A stretch of 64,000 nucleotides of DNA. Source: Haemaphysalis longicornis (lineage: Eukaryota; Arthropoda; Arachnida; Ixodida; Ixodidae). The notes beneath the pieces were generated by a model. The model did not search any database, had not been told where the DNA came from, and saw only the letters and a list, made by a program, of their open reading frames with translations. The position numbers and the translations under genes were made by a program. The DNA lies in the NCBI GenBank assembly GCA_013339765.2, contig CM023457.1, positions 26,603,436-26,667,435 of the forward strand, read 5' to 3'. This document shows, piece after piece, positions 58,801 through 64,000 of the stretch (the stretch's first letter is position 1; the number at the start of each line of letters is the position of its first letter).

Positions 58801-61486
58801 ATCGGTAACGTGATCGTTCGCCATAGGTGAAGTCTCAGAGCCCATATTTTTTATATCGAATTTTTCATATATCGAACTATTTGCGATCCCCTTGGAGTTC
58901 GATATATCCGTGTTCGACTGTAGCGCGGTACCACTAATAGTAGTGGATTTTAAGTTCGAAGTGAATAGAGATTTTGGCTGAATGTTTTCGAATTGATTCA
59001 TATCGGATAGTTGCCATTCAAAGATCTTGGCTGCAGAATGGCAGACAAGATAATAATGAGTGCATGCATGTCTCGAGTGGACTAATTATTGGAAGTACGA
59101 CCACGTAACATATTTACTCGGCCTAACGTGCCCTCAGTTTTAACACACACCTACTTTTCGCAAAAGTTTTTGCAGGAAATGCAAAAGTTTTTTTTTTCAG
59201 GACAAGCCATTTATGGGTAGAATACTTTCACTTATTATTGCACTAAAAGCAATGAGGCCGCATAGGGATTGCCTTTCAAAACTCAAGTTGCGAAACTTAA
59301 AAAAAAAAATCCCCAAAAAAAATGTTCAGTGAGAGGCTGCTATACGAGCAGCAATTCGCTGCACAGTATGCAGCATGCCCTTCTTCCTCTAATGGGGAAT
59401 ATGTGGAAAAGCATGAGCATGCTATCTTCTGTTTCTCTATAAAAAGGGGCAGATCTCTATAAATGCTCTATAAGATCTCTATGATTTCTCTATAAAAAGG
59501 GGCATATAAAAGGGGGAAGATCTACCTGCTAGATCTTCTTTTGAACTTTAATCCCACAAAAGCCCTTGCAGGGCCTTGCGGAGCCCATCTAATCGGCTGC
59601 ACGCGACCTTTGCGACTTCCTGATAACACGCCCGTACCCACCACCGACCGGAAGGCTGGAACTGCCTCCCATGCTCATATTTTCATTTCTGCATGCTATT
59701 TTTTTTTATCAGAAACTTGTTTTTCTAACTTAGTGTCTGGACGTGGCTGTGGCGAAAGGGGTGCTGGCAACCAGGGCACCAAGACTGGCCAAGTTGGCAC
59801 CGGCATGTATGGGTGTATATGAATGCTATGGACATCGTTGCTCAGTTTTCATTTGCCCGTTGTTGAGCAAAGCTGATGAAGTGACCGCACTTCCTATATT
59901 TTGATGCTCGCACCGTTACATTTGTACAGTGTTGCCGACCGTGCGAGTCTAGTTTTGATTTTAAAAGTGGTGCCACGCTGATTTTTATGCAGTAAACGAA
60001 CTCGCGATTGCGAGTTTGCCGGCACTTTGAAAATCACGAATATTACGACTGCTGTGGAAGCAAATATTGAATTGTGTAATATTCAAACTACTATTCGAAT
60101 ATTAGCACAACACTGCCAGGTGCAGTTTTGCCAAAACACATAGCTCACTTTTCGGTACTCAAAAAACATACCTGACTCTGGGGGAATACGGTCGGGGCGA
60201 CTTTCAATTCTTAACCCTTTGAGGGTCCAGTTTTTTTGCCAAATGAGACCCCCCAGGGTAGTGTCTTTTTTTAATTGCTGATTTAAATTGTTAGGACAAG
60301 TCTATTTTAGAAAAAATTGTCGTAATTCTTTTGGGGTGACCATAAAGTGACAAAAAGATTGTTTGTGCTGTTTCATACACGTGGTTTATTCATGAGTAAC
60401 ACAAGAAAAATTCTAAAAAGTTTTGCGGGTGCAAGAAAGGGGGAAAAGCGCAAGAAGCGCATCAGTTTCAGCGGGCGCAAGAAGCGGGAAGCACTTTGAT
60501 CCGCTTCCCAGCGGATTTGGATCCGGGCGGATCCGCTGCGTGCCCGCGCATGACCGGATGCACAAGCGATAGCCGGCACACTCCTGTAGCAAAGCATAAA
60601 GAAGAAAAAAGAAGAGCCATTGGTGCAAGAAAGAAATTTTACGTATTTATCCGCATTGCGGCAGCACATGCCAAGCAAGAGAAATGATTGAAGAGGCTGC
60701 TTTTTAAACGTACAAGCGATGACCTACACGTACGTAATTGGCCATTTTGAAGGTGTTTGCAGGGGATGCACATGTATGTCATTGAGCCTGAAAGGATTAA
60801 TTTTTTAGAGTTGGGTTCATTCACATAGTGTGCGACCACCACTATAAACGAGCAATCGTGGGAAGCTTTGTTTATAACGAAAATGGCTGGTGCTCTCCAA
60901 CTGTTCGCGAAGCTTGCATTTTAGGATCTATTTCTCGGAAAATAACACCGGTAACAATAGTTCCCCCCTCCCGCTCCCCCCCCCCCCCCCTTTTTTTTTT
61001 TGCAAATGCTTGCCGTTTTTTTCCATGGGACTAGCTAAGCCTTTTTAATATTACTGCACATAATGCACGAAAAGGGAAGTGGTGGGATATTAAGTCCCGA
61101 AAAGTTTATGCCCATAGACCAAGCCTGGTTTTTATTTGATTTCACAAAGATCGAGAGATCGCAGCCACCTCTGTGGCTTTTGCACATAACTCAAAATGTG
61201 GCCTTTGCGCGAAATTACAGTGCAAAGGAGTGGTATCCTTCAAAATTTGTTTGAAGTTCACTTTTTGTTGAATGCCCTGTATGCAAGTAACTACGAGTTT
61301 ACTTAGCACATGTGACGATTACGGGAATCGGTGACTTTGAAGTTTTTGCTCGCTTGCTGTTGTTGCAGTGGTGCAATGGAGTCCTACGTGCAGACGGTAC
61401 GTCAGAGACAAGGCAAGGAATTTGCACCCATCTACCCAATCATGAAGGAGATCCTGCAGAACGCCATGGAGCTGGAGAGGCTCTGA
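27790..61486 (+). CDS. COG5: Conserved oligomeric Golgi complex subunit 5
   Basis: A subunit of lobe B of the COG tether for retrograde Golgi vesicles. Exons: 27790-27835, 27956-28095, 28273-28385, 28449-28639, 28894-29024, 31429-31600, 32331-32440, 35485-35562, 39859-39940, 43784-43946, 44634-44799, 45950-46163, 53134-53237, 54127-54258, 54456-54624, 55406-55549, 56324-56403, 61369-61486, about 783 aa. Family landmarks: QHLAKLATGISLLDKELHSQ, YEDLLAQASGIETLEGAL, VVEPYNKSWTQTAMLARLQ, GVDLSGVEVV, NQVGTALQVL, KKDPVTHVVFLQEL, LRQAFEGEYPKLLSLF, LEKAYLSRSVSRLL, AIILTMHEEDF, GGKMRLAADFAQMEMAL, LRALRPLLFQSPQHVA, GKEFAPIYPIM. Intron 9 has a GC donor (39941). Exon 11 needs removal of one base near 44745-44765, otherwise TGA at 44767 stops translation. 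Long introns 5, 7, 8, 9, 12 and 17 hold transposons. Confidence 0.95.
30128..30935. mobile_element. 808-bp TTAA-flanked MITE in COG5 intron 5
   Basis: The ends share GGCCATGCAGACAAAACACAA, in inverse orientation, next to TTAA at 30124-30127 and 30936-30939. The terminal pattern matches the 504-bp element at 441-944. No transposase. The preceding stretch 29270-30000 has no identified content, though one minus-strand frame is long. Confidence 0.75.
31009..31267. mobile_element. 259-bp TIR element carrying a tRNA-like gene
   Basis: Arms of 49 bp (31009-31057 and 31219-31267) are inverted repeats with three mismatches. They start GTAAAG and contain TTTGACATCC and ATACGGCTACAAAG. Between them is a tRNA-like sequence on the minus strand (31107-31179) and a short perfect hairpin GAAAGCT...AGCTTTC. 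Thirteen-base direct repeats ACCAACTARCTTA occur at 30948-30960 and 31268-31280; the right one abuts the element, the left lies 48 bp outside. It lies in COG5 intron 5. Confidence 0.75.
31107..31179 (-). tRNA. tRNA-like gene inside TIR element (possible tRNA-Thr GGT, probably pseudo)
   Basis: On the minus strand it folds as a cloverleaf. The acceptor stem TCCTGGT/ACCAGGA is a perfect 7 bp. The D arm is GCTC-AGTTGGTA-GAGC. The T arm is CCGGG-TTCGAAT-CCTGG, with one G-T pair. The anticodon stem CTGCT/AGCAG encloses loop CTGGTTA, placing GGT at the anticodon (Thr). One extra nucleotide stands between the D and anticodon stems. A and B boxes (TAGCTCAGTTGG, GGTTCGAATCC) are near-consensus. No T run follows closely. 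The location within an inverted-repeat element argues for a mobile tRNA-derived sequence, not a cellular tRNA gene. Confidence 0.55.
31687..31840 (+). repeat. Diverged tandem pair of about 75 bp
   Basis: Two units each begin GTGAACTTGTA and end in a variant of GCTT...TGGTGGCT; they lie in COG5 intron 6 just after a TTAAAGGGCC phrase at about 31669 that looks like a lone end of a TTAA element. Divergence is considerable. Confidence 0.4.
33231..33306 (-). pseudogene. tRNA-like sequence with oligo-T terminator
   Basis: On the minus strand, TGGCGCAGTGGG resembles an A box and GGGATCGAAACC a B box; a run of ten T follows about 8 bases after. Stem pairing is weak. It is likely a SINE head or decayed tRNA, in COG5 intron 7. 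Confidence 0.4.
33802..34397. repeat. About 600-bp near-palindrome in COG5 intron 7
   Basis: The left arm (about 33802-34086) and right arm (about 34108-34397) are inverted copies separated by a loop of about 20 bases. Matching pairs include ATTTTTGCAGTT near the outer ends, TATATCTACAATCAAAAT, GGAGTGCAATAAGACTAA, and TTGGGCTTGGAAGG at the apex. Mismatches and small gaps are spread along the arms. No target duplication is evident. It directly adjoins the TTAA element at 34405. Confidence 0.8.
34405..35035. mobile_element. 631-bp TTAA-flanked MITE
   Basis: The ends AGGGGCCCTAAATAGGCT and AGAAGCCCTAAATAGGCT (read inwards from each side) are TIRs; TTAA flanks at 34401-34404 and 35036-35039. The interior has no transposase. 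It lies in COG5 intron 7. Confidence 0.75.
36362..36589 (+). mobile_element. 5'-truncated Ruka-like SINE with 12-bp target duplication and satellite tail
   Basis: The body has TTTCGGCGCACGTTAAAGAT, GGTCAAAATTAATCCAGAGC, CCTCCACTACGGCGCGCCTC and TCGGCGCGTTAAACCC, then a CAAT/CAGT tail expanded to a (TCAA)n(TCAG)n microsatellite. AAACTCATTGGC flanks both ends (36350-36361 and 36590-36601). It lies in COG5 intron 8. Confidence 0.8.
37363..37792. mobile_element. 430-bp TIR element (ACCGNATTTTNGC ends)
   Basis: The left end TACCGCATTTTTGC then ATAACCCGC is mirrored by the right end, whose complement reads TACCGTATTTTCGC then ATAACCCGC. A solo right end of the same family occurs at about 39330-39365. 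No coding capacity, and the target duplication is unclear. COG5 intron 8. Confidence 0.65.
38561..39167 (+). repeat. Tandem duplication of a 304-bp unit
   Basis: Unit 1 starts at 38561 and unit 2 at 38865, both with GCACTGATACTGCCAAGATG; they run nearly identically through AAACATAGGCTATTTATTT and CTCTAGCGAGAGCAGTGA to CTTGCTAAATA. Only a handful of substitutions and short gaps differ, mostly in the last 60 bases. It is a recent duplication inside COG5 intron 8; no gene is involved. Confidence 0.85.
39549..39710. mobile_element. 162-bp MITE
   Basis: The left end TACTGTATTTATTC and the complement of the right end TACTGCATTTATTC are TIRs, extending to a shared AA..GCG. The interior has a T14 run. 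COG5 intron 8, 149 bp before exon 9. Confidence 0.6.
40825..41589. mobile_element. piggyBac-like nonautonomous element, copy 1
   Basis: CCCTTTGAGGGTC at the left and its complement at the right are flanked by TTAA (40821-40824, 41590-41593). CCC termini next to TTAA are typical of piggyBac. A second copy at 60215-60796 shares ends plus interior phrases such as GTGACCATAAAGT, TTTATTCATGAGTAAC and CATGCCAAGCAAGAGAA. Each is too short for a transposase. Confidence 0.8.
42112..42974. mobile_element. 863-bp Tigger-like nonautonomous element (copy A)
   Basis: CAGTGTAGACC at the left is mirrored by GGTCTACACTG at the right; TA flanks at 42110-42111 and 42975-42976. The interior is shared with 57075 onward: ATTTATAACGTA, TGCTGATCGACCGGTGCAG-like and GATGATAAACAAAGAA. 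There is no transposase. COG5 intron 9. Confidence 0.8.
43409..43480 (+). pseudogene. tRNA-like SINE head
   Basis: TAGCCCAACTGGG resembles an A box and GGCTCGAATCC a good B box, about 40 bases apart. A second, shorter copy of the 5' part (CGTAGCC then ACTGACTCACTC) occurs at about 44911-44950. The downstream body differs from the Ruka-like SINE, so it may be another SINE family. Confidence 0.45.
46811..46838. repeat. AT dinucleotide microsatellite
   Basis: An uninterrupted (AT)n run of about 13-14 units, bounded by T-rich sequence, in COG5 intron 12. Confidence 0.9.
48365..48555 (+). mobile_element. Ruka-like SINE with 12-bp target-site duplication
   Basis: Best SINE copy in the window. It starts at the B-box region (GGTCGCGGGTTCGATTCCCG) and continues GCGGCCGCTTTTCTGATGG, CGTGTGTACGAAATTTCGGC, TTAAAGATCCCCAGGTGG, CGGCGCGCCTCATCGCC and a (CAAT)n tail. 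CACTTGAGTCTT flanks both ends (48353-48364, 48556-48567), proving retroposition of a 5'-truncated copy. COG5 intron 12. Confidence 0.88.
48996..49130 (+). mobile_element. Ruka-like SINE fragment
   Basis: It holds the 3' half of the SINE: CGTGTGTACAAGG, TTTAAAGATCCCCAGGTGG, CGGAGCCCTCCACTACG, CTCATCGCCTGCGTTGCG and a CAATCAGTCAATGAATGA tail. Upstream sequence is unrelated. COG5 intron 12. Confidence 0.75.
50739..52440. mobile_element. 1.7-kb TTAA-flanked TIR element
   Basis: CTCTTTCGCTAC at the left and its complement GTAGCGAAAGAG at the right are flanked by TTAA (50735-50738, 52441-52444). The interior is AT-rich with no recognised transposase; a 214-codon minus-strand frame at 51601-52245 has no family motif. 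COG5 intron 12. Confidence 0.75.
53854..54987 (+). repeat. Pair of 110-bp direct repeats flanking COG5 exons 14-15
   Basis: The copies at 53854-53963 and 54874-54987 share TGATTGTAGCCGGAAACATG through ATTATAAGGCCATGATAATT to GGTTGCATGG with about 6 differences. The range given spans both copies and the two exons between. Confidence 0.85.
57907..58920 (+). mobile_element. Internally deleted Tigger (pogo) transposon with transposase C-terminal remnant
   Basis: The ends CAGTCGAACACGGATATATC and its exact complement at 58901-58920 are flanked by TA duplications (57905-57906, 58921-58922). A plus-strand frame from 57978 to 58673 carries KVGYRRRLLDRLL, LGAIHMMTSAWNGVKKETV and ANCFRKAGF, which resemble the C-terminal part of Tigger/CENP-B-type transposases. 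The helix-turn-helix and DDE parts are absent, so the copy cannot be autonomous. The ends are still identical, suggesting recent insertion. Confidence 0.85.
57978..58673 (+). pseudogene. Tigger transposase C-terminal fragment
   Basis: The open frame of 231 codons is intact, but only its middle (roughly residues 45-120) looks like transposase: an RRR-rich segment, then DLLGAIHMMTSAWNGVKK and CFRKAGF, followed by an acidic stretch GDDDDE. The start is an arbitrary ATG in the TIR-proximal DNA. The N-terminal DNA-binding and catalytic domains are deleted. Whether it is transcribed is unknown. Confidence 0.7.
60215..60796. mobile_element. piggyBac-like nonautonomous element, copy 2
   Basis: Left end CCCTTTGAGGGTC after TTAA (60211-60214); the right end is eroded (GCCTGAAAGGA) before TTAA (60797-60800). 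The interior matches copy 1 at 40825-41589 but is shorter. COG5 intron 17. Confidence 0.75.
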
Positions 61487-61761
61487 TGATGGCTTCCTGT
61501 CGGGCCAGCAAACTGTTCAAAGGGACTTCAAAGGGAGGGAAGTGGGGTGGGGTAGAATTGCTGGGTTTTCCTGTGATCAGCATGAAAGCACTGTTGGGAT
61601 AGTTTTTCAAGCATGCCTCGCAGAAAGTGAGGCTGCAAACTTCAGGGGCGTTCAGGATAGCGAGCTATTTTAGTTGATACAAGTTCTTTTGTTGTCAGTT
61701 TATCACAATGTCTTTGGGAGCTTATCTGGCATGTCTGCTAATCGCATGAGATGAGTTTTGC

Positions 61762-61767
61762 AATAAA
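61762..61767 (+). terminator. COG5 polyadenylation signal (AATAAA)
   Basis: First AATAAA after the COG5 stop, 276 bases downstream. Others at 62034 and 62219 could give longer 3'UTRs. Confidence 0.5.
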
Positions 61768-62963
61768 TGCTCGTTTGCTCATATCCCACAAGACTGGAAA
61801 GGAGTAAAAATGACCTGATTATATTTGATTTCAAATTACTCGTTGGTGATAGTGATGGGAAGGCTTACATGCGGCTATAGTGGCAGGTTGATCTGTGCAA
61901 ATTTTCAAGTTTACAATCGTCAACTCAACATGCTTGTGCTGTAACTTGTTTCAATTGCCGCTTGATCCATACATTGCCTGAGACATTTCAAACCTAGCTT
62001 GGTGTTTTCGGCAGTCCTTTTTCTTTTTTTGGTCAATAAAATGCTAAAAGTACTTCGAATGATGTAAATAATGTGCTCTTGTTCCAGATGAGACATTTGC
62101 CCTTTCTGGCTAATTTATGCAGATCGATGTAAGATATAGTGCAGAGAATGGGCAGTTCGAGCTGGGATTTATTAACTCCGTCAGCTCGTTCTGACCAAAG
62201 TCTGTAGATGGAGTTTCAATAAATGAATATTTTCTATATTTTCCCCTGTCTCTTCTGTGTTTCATTGTTTATGAACAACACTCACATCAAGGACCATGAC
62301 CATCATGTGGCCTTGCCAAGTGCTACATCTGAAGTAGACAAAGATTATGAAGAATGACATGCACAGTGATGTCTCCAAAGTTTGGGACACCACATTGATC
62401 GGTTGAGATCGAGATAGAATTCAAGGTTTTCCTGCCAAAACACTTCCTAGTGCAGCCATAGAGTGTCTCACTTTGTATAACATATTGAATAAACTTAATT
62501 TATTCAGGCTTTGACAGCCAAGTGTGCAAAGGCGTTATGTCCTGTCTCATTTTTTCAACACGTGGTGCTGGCATTAAAACGTGTTCACTAGCAAGCACAC
62601 AAGCCACTCAGGCTAAGATAAGCCTGCCACAAAAACCAGTTAAAAGCCCATTAATTGTGACTGTATTGCAAAGCACCTCTTTGTTGACACGACAGACACA
62701 AGTGCAACATTGTCCACCCTAGAGACCTGGTTGGTTGTTGAACCAGTTTGGTTTAACAGTCTCGCTACATGATGTCACAAACTGCACATACACTTCACTT
62801 TTTGCTTTAATTAAATGTCTGTTCTTTTTTCCATTCTCCTTTCAAGAATCTCATTTAACTCCCAATGCGATTCAAACTTTTTCAAAAGTACAGGGAGCAC
62901 AATATGAAGTTGTACAGACTTTGAAGCTACGATATAACGCAATGGAGGATGAATTTTCTAATG

Positions 62964-63442
62964 CAGTCAAACCTCGTTATAACGAAGTAGTATCGGCACA
63001 GTAATTTAGTTCGTTATATCCGATGTTATTTGTAACAGTTGAGCTAAAAATCAGTTCAAACCAATCGGTGATCTGGCTCCCAGAAAAATTCTTGATACAA
63101 AAACGCATGATTTTAATCTTCAAACCTACTTATCTTTCTCCTTGTGGCATTTCAAGTTCAGTGAACCGGAACATGAATTGGGAAATTACAACAGAACAAA
63201 ATTCATTTCAAAACAGGCCTGCGTTCCTATTTATTGAAGGAAGAATGTGATCTTTTGTATCGTGGCTATTCGAAGTTTTCTACAGTGTCCACGAACAAAA
63301 GGGCCCTTTCTACTTCTGCAGTTTCGGAATGCCAGGAGTTTTTTCCAAGTAGCTTCTCAGTGTACTGGTAAAATATTTCTTTGTTATATCCGATCTCACA
63401 GTTTCATTATAAAAGAATAAGTGTCATTGATATGACAAAAGC
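62964..63442 (+). mobile_element. Tigger-like nonautonomous element (copy 2), 3' truncated
   Basis: It starts with CAGTCAAACCTCGTTATAAC and matches copy 1 (10738-11718) through AAATTACAACAGAACAAA, CAGTGTCCACGAACAA, AAGTAGCTTCTCAG and TTATATCCGATC, ending near GTGTCATTGATATGAC. It keeps the left end that copy 1 lacks, and it lacks the 540-bp insert of copy 1. Confidence 0.7.
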
Positions 63443-64000
63443 CAGAAGTTTCATTGACGCAGATGGTGCTGCCGTCTAGGAGAGGTGAAGCGAAGTAGTG
63501 CATCATGATGCTAACGAAACGCCAACAGTTGGCAATAAGTTGCGTCGTAGCGGTGCCGACGGGCGAATGGCGCGGAACGTGACTGATTTGGTGTCAAGAG
63601 AAATGTCAGCGGGGAAGCGGAATGCATTCATGCGTTCACAGTTCAAGCTACGAAATCTACCCTCTTAGTTCCACAAGCTGAGTTCGTCGCAACGCAACCG
63701 TCTGCCGTACACGCCACAGAGCAGGACCAAAAGTGGTCGCACCTTTGCTGAAGCGACCCGCTAGCAGGGCGTCGCTCGCCAAGCACACCCACAAGACACA
63801 CTTTCGTGTTTTGTCGGTTATATGACAGGAATCAACCAAAGTTCTTATTTTTTTTTACTGTCCCCCCCTGTTACGTCACTGCTGACATTGTGTAGCACGA
63901 AATTGAAAGTTGTAATAATAATTGTCACGTTTTTTTTAAATACTTTTTTGCGGGCTGGAATGATGATAAATTCTTTTATTAAAAGGGGAGGACCGAAGGT

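Larger units (their letters stand above)
57075..58935. mobile_element. Tigger-like nonautonomous element (copy B), interrupted and 3' truncated
   Basis: It begins CAGCATAGACCATTTATAAC after TA (57073-57074) and parallels copy A (42112-42974) up to GTTTATA at 57906. There a complete-ended Tigger element is inserted. After it, homology resumes with GCGCGGTACCACT and is lost by about 58935, so the right TIR is missing. COG5 intron 17. Confidence 0.75.
61487..64000. other. COG5 3' flank and intergenic DNA
   Basis: After the likely COG5 3'UTR there is no recognisable gene up to the right edge. The only identified content is the Tigger-like copy 2 at about 62964-63442 and T-rich runs near 63848 and 63930. 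The reading frames are short and unremarkable. Confidence 0.6.

Noticed and set aside
29025..61368. A nested GPR22-like receptor gene in a COG5 intron
   Set aside because: In human, as I recall, GPR22 sits in COG5; no frame here has seven membrane segments or receptor motifs.

Overview
This is nuclear DNA from an animal, most likely an ixodid (hard) tick. All genes are intron-rich eukaryotic housekeeping genes with clear animal orthologues. The introns and intergenic DNA carry several copies of a tRNA-derived SINE that matches what I remember of the Ruka-type SINE of hard ticks, plus a dense layer of short terminal-inverted-repeat (TIR) elements. Nothing prokaryotic is present. Species cannot be fixed from the sequence alone.

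Six protein-coding genes account for the supportable coding content. (1) EIF2S1 (eIF2 alpha), minus strand, 5' half only; it runs off the left edge. (2) RPS12, plus strand, complete, divergent from EIF2S1. (3) NFYC, minus strand, complete, ten coding exons, 361 aa. (4) LSM3, plus strand, complete, probably sharing a divergent promoter with NFYC. (5) DUS4L, minus strand, seven exons, convergent with LSM3 so that the 3' ends nearly touch. (6) COG5, plus strand, eighteen exons over about 34 kb, divergent from DUS4L. I recall the DUS4L-COG5 head-to-head pair in the human genome too, so this may be an ancient bidirectional promoter. Exon boundaries were read by eye from splice sites and reading-frame phase; in every gene the phases add up once four single-base insertions are allowed for.

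Layout: 1-3.1 kb EIF2S1 exons and intron, the latter holding a nested MITE; 3.5-5.9 kb RPS12; 5.9-12.2 kb repeat-rich intergenic DNA; 12.3-25.1 kb NFYC, with five TIR or foldback elements in introns; 25.4-26.1 kb LSM3; 26.1-27.5 kb DUS4L; 27.8-61.8 kb COG5, whose introns 5, 7, 8, 9, 12 and 17 have been enlarged by transposons; 61.8-64 kb downstream DNA with a second copy of a Tigger-like repeat.

Functionally the genes are unrelated: translation initiation, ribosome, CCAAT-box transcription factor, U6/Lsm RNA complex, tRNA dihydrouridylation, Golgi tethering. Three of the five gene junctions are head-to-head and one is tail-to-tail, so compact promoters contrast with inflated introns. The most unusual objects are a TIR element with an almost complete tRNA-like gene inside it (31.0-31.3 kb), a roughly 600-bp near-palindrome in a COG5 intron (33.8-34.4 kb), and two nested transposon insertions whose empty target sites can be read from sister copies in the same window. 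The recurrent +1 frameshifts in conserved exons look more like assembly insertion errors than pseudogenes.
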